Origin: Chitinophagaceae bacterium UBA7600
GTDB lineage: Bacteria; Bacteroidota; Bacteroidia; Chitinophagales; Chitinophagaceae
Direction of reading: 5' to 3'
Assembly (NCBI GenBank): GCA_002478885.1
Contig: DLKC01000002.1
Span: 16,110 to 80,109 of the forward strand
Length of the DNA stretch: 64,000 nucleotides
In this document: positions 35,183 through 44,671 of the stretch, piece by piece
Position numbering within the stretch: the first letter of the stretch is position 1
Layout: each line of letters opens with the position of its first letter
The notes under the pieces: model-generated
What the model saw: the letters and a program-made list of their open reading frames with translations, nothing else
What the model was told of the DNA's origin: nothing
Databases searched by the model: none
Made by a program: the position numbers and the translations under genes

Positions 35183-35928
35183 GATGCCCTATTATAATAG
35201 CTTAGCTTAAACTCATTGCTGTTGCTGTTTGGAATGTTCAATTCGTAATTAATTTTTACATTGACATTCTTAAAGGGTGATTTTTCAATGGTAGAACAAG
35301 TAAGATTTTCCCTGAGATAAAGCATCTTTTGTCTTTCGCGTGTGTGGGCATGTGTAAGATTCTGAACATCATCAAGAAAAACTGCTGTAGCAATTAGGTC
35401 TAATTTTGGGTAATAAAATGTGCCATTGTTTCCAACTTCAGTAAAAATTCTGCTGCCAATCCATTGATTAAAACGAACAGTTGTAGGGGAGCATAAGGAG
35501 AACATTGTTTTCAAACCTATTTGCTCAGAAATCACGACCGACACCCTTGACGGGAACAAACTACCGATGCCATATCCCGCAACTTCCACAGAATTCCAAA
35601 GGCCACAAAGTTCACCGGTACCGTTTAACGCATAGTATCGAATGTAATCATGTATTGCAGGGTCCATTTCAGCAGTCGCCTGTTCTATTGGCAGCGGCAT
35701 AATGCCATCCGCAGCATGTACCCGCGCTCCACCATAAAGCCGTGTGCCATCCATTGTTTCCACCACAACGAGAAAAACTGAGGGGCTTTCCATCCACTCG
35801 GGTGTAGAGGAAGTAACTTTAAATATCCCGTGATTCTCCAAAACCTTTTTGTGCCCTTCATAAAACTTCAGGCAGGTTTCCCGATCATCGGTTGCTCTGA
35901 AAGCGCGGATTCGTAATTCAGTTTCCAT
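35179..35928 (-). CDS. GNAT-fold acyltransferase-like protein (autoinducer-synthase/FeeM-like)
   Basis: 249 residues, no signal peptide. It resembles GNAT-type N-acyltransferases: a long beta pair VFLVVVETMDGTRLYGGARV (about 51-70), then GELCGLWNS (about 105-113), and GYGIGSLFPSRVSVVISEQIG (about 119-138) in the place of the CoA- or acyl-carrier-binding loop and helix. The arrangement recalls LuxI and FeeM rather than ordinary acetyltransferases. First gene of a four-gene operon with a methyltransferase and two kinases. Proposed product: an acylated small molecule; the substrate is unknown. The identification is by pattern only, so alternatives, including a degenerate GNAT with a structural role, remain open. 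Confidence 0.5.
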   Translation of the reverse strand: METELRIRAFRATDDRETCLKFYEGHKKVLENHGIFKVTSSTPEWMESPSVFLVVVETMDGTRLYGGARVHAADGIMPLPIEQATAEMDPAIHDYIRYYALNGTGELCGLWNSVEVAGYGIGSLFPSRVSVVISEQIGLKTMFSLCSPTTVRFNQWIGSRIFTEVGNNGTFYYPKLDLIATAVFLDDVQNLTHAHTRERQKMLYLRENLTCSTIEKSPFKNVNVKINYELNIPNSNSNEFKLSYYNRAS

Positions 35929-36067
35929 GGATATAATTGGATATTAATGTATATTTAATGCAAAGTTTAATAATTATCAAATTATTTGGAAATTTATATT
36001 AATACATATTGCAAATTAGCAAATTTATTTATCAATTGTTAAATTGCATTCAAGAAAGCAACCCAAA

Positions 36068-36520
36068 ATGATCAATGTCCTTTATATCGATGATGAACCA
36101 CACAATCTCACCTCTTTTCACGCTTCTTTTCGACGGGAATTTAATGTATTTACAGCAGAATCGGCTGAAGAGGGCAGAAAAATTCTTGAGCAAAAACCAA
36201 TTCACGTTATTCTCAGCGATCAGCGAATGCCTAAGACAACCGGCATTGAATTTTTTGAATCCATCCTGGAGTCTTTCCCTGAACCCATAAGAATATTGAT
36301 AACGGGTTATACAGACATCAATGCTGTTATTGATTCGATTAACCGGGGTCAGGTCTATAAGTATCTTACAAAGCCCTGGAATGAAGATGATATTAAAAAT
36401 TTTATTATTAAGGCCTACGAAGTTTATAAATTGAGAAAGGAAAATGAAGAATTAACCAACAAGCTGATGGATCTGAATAAAAAACTGGAATTTCTTGCCA
36501 GGCAAAATCTATTATCCTGA
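36068..36520 (+). CDS. Single-domain response regulator with coiled-coil tail
   Basis: 150 residues from the ATG at 36068; an upstream TTG would add eight residues not typical of REC domains. REC: acidic pair at LYIDDEP, D51 in LSDQRMP, T79 in LITGYTD, K102 in YLTKPW. The last 30 residues (KLRKENEELTNKLMDLNKKLEF) form a coiled coil, with no output domain. It faces away from the kinase operon across 139 nt and shares about half its residues with the REC part of the fusion at 31180, so it is likely a phosphorelay partner of these kinases. Without a DNA-binding domain it must act through protein contacts. Confidence 0.88.
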   Translation: MINVLYIDDEPHNLTSFHASFRREFNVFTAESAEEGRKILEQKPIHVILSDQRMPKTTGIEFFESILESFPEPIRILITGYTDINAVIDSINRGQVYKYLTKPWNEDDIKNFIIKAYEVYKLRKENEELTNKLMDLNKKLEFLARQNLLS

Positions 36521-36609
36521 TTCATGCCCCGCTGTCAGTAATTTGTGATTAATACGTCAGTAAAAATATAAGCTTCCACGTCAAATGATCAGTTGTCACC
36601 TATTGGGCA

Positions 36610-36617
36610 TAAATTTG
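36610..36617 (+). promoter_or_regulatory. Possible -7 box of the thioredoxin promoter
   Basis: TAAATTTG matches the Bacteroidota -7 box and lies 46 nt before the thioredoxin ATG. The nearest TTG (36593-36595) is only 14 bp away, shorter than the usual spacing, so this is a weak call. Confidence 0.35.
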
Positions 36618-36663
36618 TAGCTTGTCTTTCATAAAAATATTTGTAACAATAAAAAACGAACAA

Positions 36664-36981
36664 ATGGCTTTAGAATTCACCGATGCAAATTTTCAGAAAT
36701 CCGTTCTGGAAAGCGATAAATTAACCGTGATTGATTTTTGGGCAGAATGGTGCGGCCCCTGCCGTGCTATTGGTCCTGTTATTGAAGAACTTGCAAAAGA
36801 TTATACAGGAAAGGTAAATGTTGGAAAACTAAATGTTGACCATAATCCGAATGTAAGTATTAATTATGGAATTACTTCCATACCAGCTATTCTGTTCATC
36901 AAAGGCGGAAAGGTGGTCGACAAGCAAATTGGAGCCGTTCCAAAGTCTATTATTGAAAAGAAAATACAGGCGCACATCTAA
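36664..36981 (+). CDS. trxA: Thioredoxin
   Basis: 105 residues from the ATG at 36664 (MALEFTDANF), the usual length for thioredoxin 1; the open frame extends further upstream but the extension is not family-like. Redox site WCGPC with C30 and C33, and the cis-proline loop TSIPAILFIKGG. It reduces disulfides in cytoplasmic proteins with NADPH-thioredoxin reductase, which is not in the window. It has its own promoter region and a strong terminator, so it is a single-gene unit. Confidence 0.95.
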   Translation: MALEFTDANFQKSVLESDKLTVIDFWAEWCGPCRAIGPVIEELAKDYTGKVNVGKLNVDHNPNVSINYGITSIPAILFIKGGKVVDKQIGAVPKSIIEKKIQAHI

Positions 36982-36994
36982 TGAAATCGTTTCC

Positions 36995-37028
36995 AAAAAG
37001 CCGGCCACAAAAGACCGGCTTTTTTTTG
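36995..37028 (+). terminator. Intrinsic terminator of trxA
   Basis: Stem AAAAAGCCGG / CCGGCTTTTT (36995-37004 and 37015-37024) with a 10-nt loop and a run of T after it. Confidence 0.9.
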
Positions 37029-37156
37029 TTTGCTTTACTATGGCTTCACGTTGTTTAACCTCCGATTGCGAACAATTTATCCAAGCTAGTCAACTACAAA
37101 AAAAATTATTTGACTATCTTCATCGATATCAATAATTTTTTGTTCAATAGTTGATT

Positions 37157-38419
37157 ATGGAAAGATTTCAGGGGCTTTTTGGAATCGTGCTTATTCTCGG
37201 TCTCTCCTGGCTTGTATCCAATAACCGTGAAAAGATCAATTACCGGCTTGTTGCTAGTGGTATAGGGTTGCAGGTTATTATTGCACTACTTATTTTCAAG
37301 GTAAGTCTTGTTCAAAGTTTTTTCTCATCCCTGGGAAAAGTAATGGAAAAGATAGAAGCTTTTGCAAGGCAGGGCGCGGCCTTTGTTTACGGTGGCGTTA
37401 TCACCCAACAACCAAATGGTAGCGTTGGTAATTATGTTGGAGGCGGATTTGTTTTTGCGTTCAATGTAACGGCAACCATTATACTTGTTTGCGCACTTGT
37501 TGCCATATTTTACCATTTTGGTATTATGCAGAGAATTGTTTCAGCAATCGCCCGTGCCATGAATTATATCATGAAAGTCAGCGGTGCCGAGGCCTTAAGC
37601 AATGTTGCAAGCGCATTTGTTGGACAAGTGGAAGCCCAGGTGATGATACGCCCCTACTTACAAGGTATGACCATGAGCGAGCTACTGGCGAGTATGAGCG
37701 GAAGCCTGGCATGTATTGCCGGCGGTATCCTTGTCGTTTATGCAAATATGGGTGCCCAGGCAGGGATTGATCTGGCGCCAAAGCTCATTACAGCAAGTAT
37801 CATGGCGGCTCCGGGAGCATTGGTTATTTCAAAAATAGTTTTTCCGGAAACCGAAGAAAGCCAAACGATGGCGAAAGTAAAGCTCGAGGTAAAAAGCAAC
37901 TATAAAAACGTAATTGATGCTATTTCACATGGCGCTGGCGACGGTTTTAAAATTGCCATGAACGTAATCGCCATGCTTATCGGTTTCATCGCTGTCATCG
38001 CGTTGCTCGACTACCTCCTCAGCAGTATCGGACACCTGCTTCATCTTCCATTCGATCTTACACTTAACTGGATCTTCGGAAAAATATTTTACCCTGTTGC
38101 CTGGTCAATGGGCATTCCATCAACAGATGTTGGCAATGCAGCCACATTACTCGGCCAAAAGCTTACGGTGAACGAATTCGTTGCTTTTAAAAGCTTAACC
38201 GACAAAGCAGTTCCCATACTAACAGATAAAGGTTTACTTATCGTAAGTATTGCTATTTGCGGTTTCGCCAATTTTAGTAGCGTCGGCATGCAAATCGGCG
38301 GCATTGGAGAATTAGCCCCCGAACGCAGGGGCGACCTCGCCAAACTTGGCCTTAAAGCGTTGTTTTGTGGTACAATGGCCTCCTACCTTTCTGCAACCAT
38401 CGCTGGTTTGTTAATGTAA
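37157..38419 (+). CDS. nupC: Concentrative nucleoside transporter (CNT family)
   Basis: About 420 residues of a polytopic membrane protein. I start at the ATG at 37157; two codons upstream there is a possible TTG. Family features: an N-terminal LFGIVLILGLSWLVSNNR segment, GALALGxV-type stretches, SGAEALSNVASAFVGQVEAQVMIRPYL (about residues 142-168) with the nucleoside-binding region, SGSLACIAGGILVVYANMG, and the C-terminal CGFANFSSVGMQIGGIGELAPERR. CNT carriers import nucleosides using a sodium or proton gradient. Symbol by family; nucleoside preference not resolved. A repeat element follows its stop. Confidence 0.9.
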   Translation: MERFQGLFGIVLILGLSWLVSNNREKINYRLVASGIGLQVIIALLIFKVSLVQSFFSSLGKVMEKIEAFARQGAAFVYGGVITQQPNGSVGNYVGGGFVFAFNVTATIILVCALVAIFYHFGIMQRIVSAIARAMNYIMKVSGAEALSNVASAFVGQVEAQVMIRPYLQGMTMSELLASMSGSLACIAGGILVVYANMGAQAGIDLAPKLITASIMAAPGALVISKIVFPETEESQTMAKVKLEVKSNYKNVIDAISHGAGDGFKIAMNVIAMLIGFIAVIALLDYLLSSIGHLLHLPFDLTLNWIFGKIFYPVAWSMGIPSTDVGNAATLLGQKLTVNEFVAFKSLTDKAVPILTDKGLLIVSIAICGFANFSSVGMQIGGIGELAPERRGDLAKLGLKALFCGTMASYLSATIAGLLM

Positions 38420-38427
38420 TTTTTGTT

Positions 38428-38560
38428 CCCGGCTTTTGCACAAAATGGCATCGCCTCTTGCGTCGCACACTTGTACATGAGGCCATTCATCGGCCGACGA
38501 TCCAAAAGCTGAAGGGTGCGACGCAACAAAAGCACAATTCCCATACCGCTGCCTGGTACA
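38428..38560. repeat. Inverted-repeat element E11 (two arms, short spacer)
   Basis: Left arm: CCCGGCTTTTGCAC from 38429, AATGGCATCGCCTC, TTGCGTCGCACACTTGTAC (type A) at 38458-38476. Right arm: GGGTGCGACGCAAC at 38514-38527 (core GCACCCTT). The loop is only about 37 nt, the shortest of the set, so this one could fold directly into a hairpin in RNA. Confidence 0.85.
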
Positions 38561-38643
38561 AATACTTTTACTATTTCTTTACCGCATTTTCTTTTATTTA
38601 GTGAAGCTTTCACTCAATAACTTTGCGCCTTTAATTCAAGCAT

Positions 38644-39822
38644 ATGACCACGGCAGGCAACAACGTACAGGAACTTATTAATGCAACCAATGATATTGAT
38701 CTAAAAAATGCGGGTGAAAAAATCCTGGCGGGTGAACGCATCAGTTTCAACGAAGGCGTAATGCTTTTCGAGAAAGGCTCACTCTCCTATCTTGGGGCAC
38801 TGGCCAACTGGATGCGCGAAAAAATACATGGAAACAAAACTTACTTCAACCGCAACTTTCATATAGAACCCACAAATGTTTGCGTGTTCTCCTGTGCATT
38901 TTGCGCCTATTCCCGCCTTTATGCGCACCGGGAAGAAGGTTGGGAACTCAGCATTGATCAAATGCTTGACCTTGTTAAGAAATATGATGGCAAACCAATT
39001 ACTGAAGTGCATATTGTTGGCGGTATTCATCCCAAAATGAACCTCGATTTTTTTGCCGAACTGTTGAAAAAGATAAAAACGCACCGCCCGGGCTTGCATG
39101 TAAAAGCCTTCACCGCTGTTGAATTTGATTATATGTTCCGCAAGGCTAAGCTAAGCGTCGAAGAAGGCATGCAAATGTTGAAGAACGCCGGACTCGATTC
39201 AATTCCTGGCGGAGGCGCAGAAATCTTTCATCCCGAGATAAGGCAACAAATCTGTGCCGACAAAGTTGATGCAGATGGCTGGCTAAACATTCACCGAACT
39301 GCTCACAAAATGGGCATTCACAGCAACGCTACACTTCTGTACGGACATATTGAAAAATACTGGCACCGCATAGATCACATGGAGCGTTTGCGCCAGTTGC
39401 AGGATGAGACCGGCGGCTTCAATACTTTTATTCCACTTAAGTTTAGGAACAAAGACAACGACATGAGTAATGTGCCCGAAACAAGTGTAGTTGAAGACAT
39501 GAAGATGTATGCGGTTTCAAGGTTATACCTGGACAACTTCCCCCATCTAAAGGCATACTGGCCAATGCTTGGCAGGCAAAACGCACAACTTACCCTGTCG
39601 TTTGGCGTTAACGACCTCGACGGCACAATCGACGACAGCACAAAAATTTATTCGATGGCCGGAAGCGAAGAGCAAACGCCCACTCTCACCACTTCGCAGC
39701 TTGTATCGCTCATTAAACAGGTAAGAAGAGAGCCGGTTGAACGTGATACGCTGTACAACGAGATACACAATTATAAAGACACTGACATTGTTGATGCAGA
39801 TGTTAACCCAATCAATAATTAA
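38644..39822 (+). CDS. mqnE: Aminofutalosine synthase (radical SAM), menaquinone futalosine pathway
   Basis: 392 residues. Radical SAM cluster NVCVFSCAFCAY with C80, C84 and C87 (CxxxCxxC). HIVGGIHPKMNLDFF and PGGGAEIF are typical of the MqnE/MqnC branch, and the length fits MqnE, which joins the MqnA product with SAM to give aminofutalosine. MqnC is somewhat shorter and is the main alternative. Other mqn genes are not in the window. Cytoplasmic. Its presence says the organism makes menaquinone by the futalosine route. Confidence 0.82.
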   Translation: MTTAGNNVQELINATNDIDLKNAGEKILAGERISFNEGVMLFEKGSLSYLGALANWMREKIHGNKTYFNRNFHIEPTNVCVFSCAFCAYSRLYAHREEGWELSIDQMLDLVKKYDGKPITEVHIVGGIHPKMNLDFFAELLKKIKTHRPGLHVKAFTAVEFDYMFRKAKLSVEEGMQMLKNAGLDSIPGGGAEIFHPEIRQQICADKVDADGWLNIHRTAHKMGIHSNATLLYGHIEKYWHRIDHMERLRQLQDETGGFNTFIPLKFRNKDNDMSNVPETSVVEDMKMYAVSRLYLDNFPHLKAYWPMLGRQNAQLTLSFGVNDLDGTIDDSTKIYSMAGSEEQTPTLTTSQLVSLIKQVRREPVERDTLYNEIHNYKDTDIVDADVNPINN

Positions 39823-39859
39823 TTATCTAACGACGTTATCTCAAAAACAGCTTATATTT

Positions 39860-40064
39860 TTTGAGCCCGGCAATGGTATCCCAATTAAGCTTTTGTTGCG
39901 TCGCACACTTGTACAATAGGTCGGGAAGTCGACAAAGACAAAAAAATTCGAAAGCCACTTCCGCAACGATAAAATGCTTACTGGCTTTCGATCTATCCGA
40001 TTTGTATTCGATAGTATAAGTGAGTGACACAACCGGCGATGCCACGAAGCACTGAAGCCGGCAA
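39860..40064. repeat. Inverted-repeat element E12 (two arms)
   Basis: Left arm: TTGAGCCCGGC at 39861-39871, GTTGCGTCGCACACTTGTAC at 39895-39914 (type A). Right arm: AAGTGAGTGACACAACCGGC at 40018-40037, GATGCCAC, GAAGCCGGC to 40062 (type C). Spacer about 100 nt; the two arms belong to different subtypes. It lies between convergent genes. Confidence 0.88.
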
Positions 40065-40073
40065 AATAAAAAT

Positions 40074-40113
40074 AACAAAGGTCGCCAACATGTTGGCGAC
40101 CTTTGTTTTATCA
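40074..40113 (-). terminator. Strong bidirectional terminator between mqnE and susD
   Basis: A perfect 17-bp stem with no unpaired loop bases (40074-40107, AACAAAGGTCGCCAACA and its complement), AT-rich on both sides. It lies 15 nt after the SusD stop codon on the minus strand, and can also stop mqnE transcripts. Confidence 0.9.
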
Positions 40114-40122
40114 AAAGGAAGT

Positions 40123-41424
40123 TTATTGACCTTCTGTAATAGGGATTGGCATTGCAGACCAAACCTGGTCGCCAGGCCTATCGATCGGTAATTCTCCGAG
40201 TTTTTGATAACGGCGCATGTCTATCCAGCGATGACCTTCAAAGAACAATGAAAAGCGGCGCTGGTCAAGCATTTCATTAACCAATGCTTCTTTTTCCATT
40301 GCACCTGTATAGTTGCCTATTCCGTGACCATTTCTTACGACATTTATAGCTTTTACGGCTTCATCGAAATTGGCAATTTGAATGTTTGCTTCTGCATAAA
40401 TAAGCATGAGCTCTTCATTACGTACGATTGGAATAGGTGCTGTACTTGAAGTGTACACCCAAATATCCCTGTCGCCGGACAGCCCGGCATTTGACGCAGG
40501 GGTAGAGCGCAGTGTTGCTTTTGATATTCTGTCGTCGCCTTCTTCCATATCTGTTACAAACGTTGGATGAGACAGCCGCACTTCACCATTTTGGTTCTGC
40601 GGGAAATAAGCAGAGTTCAATTGGTCGCCGCTTCCTGTGCCAAATACTTCGTAAGCACCTGTGGCAAAGTCGCCCGAGAGGTCAAAGAAAGAAGCGCCAA
40701 GATCAGTTAAGGCAAGATCCCATTTTTGCCTGTAAACATCAACCCTTGCAGCGAGTGCGCGATTAAATTTAATAAAGCCGGTAACATCATCAAGACCTGC
40801 AAAGCCGCTGGTAAGCGGATAAACGATGCTTGATCCGTTGAGGTTATTCTTAGCTTCGTCGAGCAAAGATGCAATGGCTGTGATCGATTCATCAAAACTA
40901 AGTATTGGACCCAGGTTGTTCGGGTCGGCCACATCTACACGAATTCCGTTTGTGTAAGTAAGATTGAGATTAAGCAAAAGTTCAAAAGCTTTTATTGTTT
41001 TAGCAAACCCGAGATATCCGTTTCGTTCCGCATCGGAAATAAGCGAAGAGTTGGTTGCTGCATCAATAAGCACATTGCAGTTTTTTACCACACGGTAACG
41101 TGATGCCCACGGATTGGTTATATAAAAACCGGTATTATTCAAAGGCGCTGAACCTAAAAGCTCGGTGACGTAACGTGGGTCTGCATTTGAGAATCGGTAC
41201 ATTTCGCGGCCGATTATACCTACGGCATCCAGGTAAAGACCGTCATTATTACGCATACCAGCCAGTGATCCTACCACAAGGCTGTTTAGCTGGTCTTTTG
41301 ACGCATTCTTAAGATAGTCTTCTACAGTCGGGCTGTTAAGATTCCCGTATTCTTTTTTGCAGGATGTTATTGAAACCGCGATAAGCAGTAATAACACTAT
41401 TGGAAAATTGACAATTCGTTTCAT
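40123..41424 (-). CDS. SusD/RagB-like outer-membrane lipoprotein
   Basis: 433 residues with a lipoprotein signal (MKRIVNFPIVLLLLIAVSITSC, cysteine near 22). SusD-like features: TPR-rich helical core with RVVKNCNVLIDAA (about 108-120), FAKTIKAFELL, ELMLIYAEANIQIANFDEAVKAINVVRNGHG (about 328-358) and RRFSLFFEGHRWIDMRRYQ (about 386-404). It sits on the cell surface as the lid of the SusC pore encoded 18 nt upstream on the same strand and captures the substrate, usually a glycan or peptide. Ligand unknown. Confidence 0.92.
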   Translation of the reverse strand: MKRIVNFPIVLLLLIAVSITSCKKEYGNLNSPTVEDYLKNASKDQLNSLVVGSLAGMRNNDGLYLDAVGIIGREMYRFSNADPRYVTELLGSAPLNNTGFYITNPWASRYRVVKNCNVLIDAATNSSLISDAERNGYLGFAKTIKAFELLLNLNLTYTNGIRVDVADPNNLGPILSFDESITAIASLLDEAKNNLNGSSIVYPLTSGFAGLDDVTGFIKFNRALAARVDVYRQKWDLALTDLGASFFDLSGDFATGAYEVFGTGSGDQLNSAYFPQNQNGEVRLSHPTFVTDMEEGDDRISKATLRSTPASNAGLSGDRDIWVYTSSTAPIPIVRNEELMLIYAEANIQIANFDEAVKAINVVRNGHGIGNYTGAMEKEALVNEMLDQRRFSLFFEGHRWIDMRRYQKLGELPIDRPGDQVWSAMPIPITEGQ

Positions 41425-41442
41425 TATGTTCTGTTTATTTTT

Positions 41443-44406
41443 TTAGAAATCAATAGTTATGTTCAGGCTGGCACGTTTTGAAGCCGGATATGGGTCAACA
41501 TCAACACCTGTTGAGAATCCTGTACCGAAGTTGGAAACCTCGGGATCGTAACCGGCGTATTTTGTAAAGGTGATGTAGTTGTTAAGCGCAACCCCTACAC
41601 GCAGGCCGCGAACAACATTACCGGGTATCTTGCTGAACGAATAATATAAACCGATTTCTCTGAAACGCACGTAGCCGGCATCCTGAACAAAACCTCTTGC
41701 ACTGCCACCAAGGAAACTTCCTATTCTTTCAGGACCATTTGGAATATTGTTGCCATTGTCATCAGCATCAAAGTCTGCACTGGTTTGTCCGAAATCGTTA
41801 AGCAGGTTTGTTAAGTTCACATTGTCGCCACCGTTTTTCCAATGAATAAGAAAACGAAGGCTTAACCTGTTTTTGAACGTGATTTCGTTAAAGGTATTCA
41901 TTTGGAAAGTGGGTTCCTGGTTGCCAAGTACCACTATTTCACCAGATGGATGTGTAGGCGCATCGTTACCTACGATCTGAGTGGCAGATTTACCCTCTTC
42001 AATACGGAAGGTTCCAAGGCTTGTGCCAAAAGAACCGAGAATTACCGGAGGAATTGTAAGCTTGGTAACTTTAGAACGGTTGAACCAGAAGTTTAATGAG
42101 GTAGTCCATTTGATGGCTTTTGTAGAAATCGGCTGTGCATTGATGCCAACTTCAAGACCGCTGTTTTGAAGGTCACCCGCATTCACGAATTTTTGGGAAA
42201 ACCCGGATGAAGGCGGAACGGTTGCCAGCAAAAGAAAGTCGAAGATTTTTTTCCGGTAATAGGTTATCTCAAAATTCACCTTACTGTTGGCCATGCTAAA
42301 ATCTATACCGGTTTCGAATTCAGCTTGTCTTTCAGGCTTAATGTTTGGATCACCGCCTTGCACATTAACAATCGATCCCTGTAGCCCATCTGTGTTTGAA
42401 GACACAAGCGTTGTGAACTTACTTCCATAAGCAGGGAAATTAGCTGACTGCCCGTAGGCTGCTCTCAATTTGATATTGTTGAAAATGCTTTTATCAAGTA
42501 CACCGAGTTTTGTAAGATTTAAAGAAGCACCGGCTTTAGGATAAGTATAAAATTTTGTCGCGTCGCCGTTATTGGTCGACCTGTCGAAACGAACACCGGC
42601 ATTGACGTTTAATGCATCATTAATGCTTACTTCTTCCTGAACGAAAATACCTTCGTTTTGAAACTTGTTCCTGAATTGCTGACCTGTAAGCGCTCCGCCC
42701 TGGTCAATATTTGATTGGCCTGGCGCAACCTGTGTGGCTACATTTAGCAGGTTATTATAATCACCCGTTTCCTGTGTAACACCGGCAGAAGTAGTAAATG
42801 CAAGATTATCGCTGGCATTGTAAACATTCACAAGTGAAAGGATAGAATTGGTGTTCAGGTTTTGTGTGGCGCCTTGTATAGAGGTTCCTTTATTTACATT
42901 CTGAAACTGCAGCTCTCTCGGGAACAAAGCAGTCGTGTAGAGACTATAGAAATCTATGCCCCCGCGTCCGATAAGTCTTGTTGTCGACTTATTGCTTTTT
43001 TGCAAAATGGCATCAAGGTTAATACCAGTCGTAAACCGGTTAACACTTTCATTATTCGTCATCAATGCAATTGTCTGTAAAACATTTGAAGCAGAGAACG
43101 GGTTAATTGGATAGTTGCCATATTGATCAGGATGCAGATCAACGAAGTTTGGCGTTGATGAAAGTGAAATACTGTAGGATGTGCCGGTATTGTCATTACC
43201 TGTTAACCCCCTATCTGACGAAGAATTTACATAATTAGTGCTCAAGCCGATTTTTATATTATCGGTGATTTTATGATCAAGGTTTAAGCGTAAGCTTGTA
43301 TTCCGATAACCCGTTCCTTTTACTATACCCTCTTCGTCTTTTTGCGCAGCTGAAAAATAAAAGCTTGTTTTTTCTCCACCTCCGGTTACGCTTAACACGC
43401 TGTTACGCATAAAACCTGTGTTGCCATAAATTTCTTTCTCATAATCGTATAATTTGCCCGCAGCTTTGGCTTCTGTGAACTGCTGACTAAGCGCAGCGCT
43501 TGTTTCCGGATCACTCGACAAACTGCCTGCCGTTTCAGCAGTGAATTGTCTTACCCCCAAAAGGTGCCGCGCTTTTGCAAAACCAAAGTCCTGTGAAAAA
43601 CTGATCTTGGTTTTACCCTGCGACCCTCTTTTTGTTGTAATAATGATTACACCGGCAGCAGCTCTTGAACCGTAGATTGCCGCTGCAGAAGCTCCTTTTA
43701 AGATTTCGATGTTTTGAATATCTTCTGCACGCAGATCTGCAATACGGCTACTCGGGTTATCTTGTGTTGATGCGTTACCGCCCGCCGCCGCCTGTGTCAC
43801 AGCATTCAGTCCGCCTGAAGTAGCAGTATTATCCATGAATACGCCGTCAACAACATACAAAGGTTGAGTATTCCCAAAGATGGAAGTGACGCCTCTTAAT
43901 TTAACTGACAGGCCACCACCCGGTGCGCCACTGTTTGCATTAATATATGCGCCAGGAATTTTTCCATTCAGCGCCGCATCAAAAGTTTGTGCAGGGGCAA
44001 CTCCATTTAATTGCTTCGCAGAAATAGTACCCACAGCATTCGAAAGATTTTTCCTTTTTACGGTAGTGGCGAGGCCCATTACAACCACTTCTTCAAGTTT
44101 GCCAATATCTTCCTCCATTTTTATTGAAAGATCACCTGATGCATCACTTACCTTGAAAGTTTGTGATTTAAATCCGGTGAAACTAAAAACGATGGAAGCG
44201 TTGTCGGCAACCTGTATTTTAAATTTTCCATCGGCATCGGTAACTGTACCCTGTGTAGATTTTAAGACAGAGACACTTACACCGGCCATAGGAAGCCCGG
44301 AAATATCAGTAACCTTTCCTGTTACTGTTTTGCCCTGGGCATAAAGCAAGTCTGGCAGCAGAAAGAGCAGAAAAACGCCTGCCAAGGAAAGCATCAATTT
44401 TCTCAT
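41443..44406 (-). CDS. SusC/RagA-like TonB-linked outer-membrane transporter
   Basis: 987 residues from the ATG at 44404-44406 (MRKLMLSLAGVFLLFLLPDLLYAQ); an ATG 24 nt upstream gives a longer, less clean signal. Domains: carboxypeptidase-regulatory-like (about residues 27-110), plug (about 112-235 with the RADI-like IADLRAEDIQNIEILKGASA and AAIYGSRAAAGVIIITTKRG that mark SusC), then the barrel with NPxxRxxF-type C-terminal strand (PYPASKRASLNITIDF). It pairs with SusD downstream. No glycoside hydrolase, anti-sigma factor or ECF sigma gene is adjacent, so the substrate cannot be guessed from context. Confidence 0.93.
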   Translation of the reverse strand: MRKLMLSLAGVFLLFLLPDLLYAQGKTVTGKVTDISGLPMAGVSVSVLKSTQGTVTDADGKFKIQVADNASIVFSFTGFKSQTFKVSDASGDLSIKMEEDIGKLEEVVVMGLATTVKRKNLSNAVGTISAKQLNGVAPAQTFDAALNGKIPGAYINANSGAPGGGLSVKLRGVTSIFGNTQPLYVVDGVFMDNTATSGGLNAVTQAAAGGNASTQDNPSSRIADLRAEDIQNIEILKGASAAAIYGSRAAAGVIIITTKRGSQGKTKISFSQDFGFAKARHLLGVRQFTAETAGSLSSDPETSAALSQQFTEAKAAGKLYDYEKEIYGNTGFMRNSVLSVTGGGEKTSFYFSAAQKDEEGIVKGTGYRNTSLRLNLDHKITDNIKIGLSTNYVNSSSDRGLTGNDNTGTSYSISLSSTPNFVDLHPDQYGNYPINPFSASNVLQTIALMTNNESVNRFTTGINLDAILQKSNKSTTRLIGRGGIDFYSLYTTALFPRELQFQNVNKGTSIQGATQNLNTNSILSLVNVYNASDNLAFTTSAGVTQETGDYNNLLNVATQVAPGQSNIDQGGALTGQQFRNKFQNEGIFVQEEVSINDALNVNAGVRFDRSTNNGDATKFYTYPKAGASLNLTKLGVLDKSIFNNIKLRAAYGQSANFPAYGSKFTTLVSSNTDGLQGSIVNVQGGDPNIKPERQAEFETGIDFSMANSKVNFEITYYRKKIFDFLLLATVPPSSGFSQKFVNAGDLQNSGLEVGINAQPISTKAIKWTTSLNFWFNRSKVTKLTIPPVILGSFGTSLGTFRIEEGKSATQIVGNDAPTHPSGEIVVLGNQEPTFQMNTFNEITFKNRLSLRFLIHWKNGGDNVNLTNLLNDFGQTSADFDADDNGNNIPNGPERIGSFLGGSARGFVQDAGYVRFREIGLYYSFSKIPGNVVRGLRVGVALNNYITFTKYAGYDPEVSNFGTGFSTGVDVDPYPASKRASLNITIDF

Positions 44407-44671
44407 GTTTTGATTTTTTGAGTGATTCAATTAAAAACGTGTAATGGTTAAAAAACAATGGTGCAGAACTAAGGGCTTCACCCTGTTCCACACTGGTCGG
44501 TTAAATAAAATACGGCTGCTACTATTTCAGCCGCTGGCTGGAAAACTAAATTCGTCTTATGGGTCATTCTGTTGGTTAAATCTCTTTTGTAGACATATTT
44601 CATCTACATTTTGATGCACAAAAAAAAGCATATTTTATTGCTGCCGTAGTTTTTCCAAACGAAAAACCTTG

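Larger units (their letters stand above)
39823..40122. other. Intergenic region between convergent genes
   Basis: 300 nt between mqnE and the SusD gene, nearly filled by repeat element E12 (39860-40064) and a long perfect hairpin (40074-40107) that ends the susD transcript. No gene. Confidence 0.55.

Noticed and set aside
40123..44406. A full polysaccharide utilisation locus around SusC/SusD
   Set aside because: No glycoside hydrolase or regulator is adjacent; the GH92 gene is about 12 kb away beyond unrelated units.
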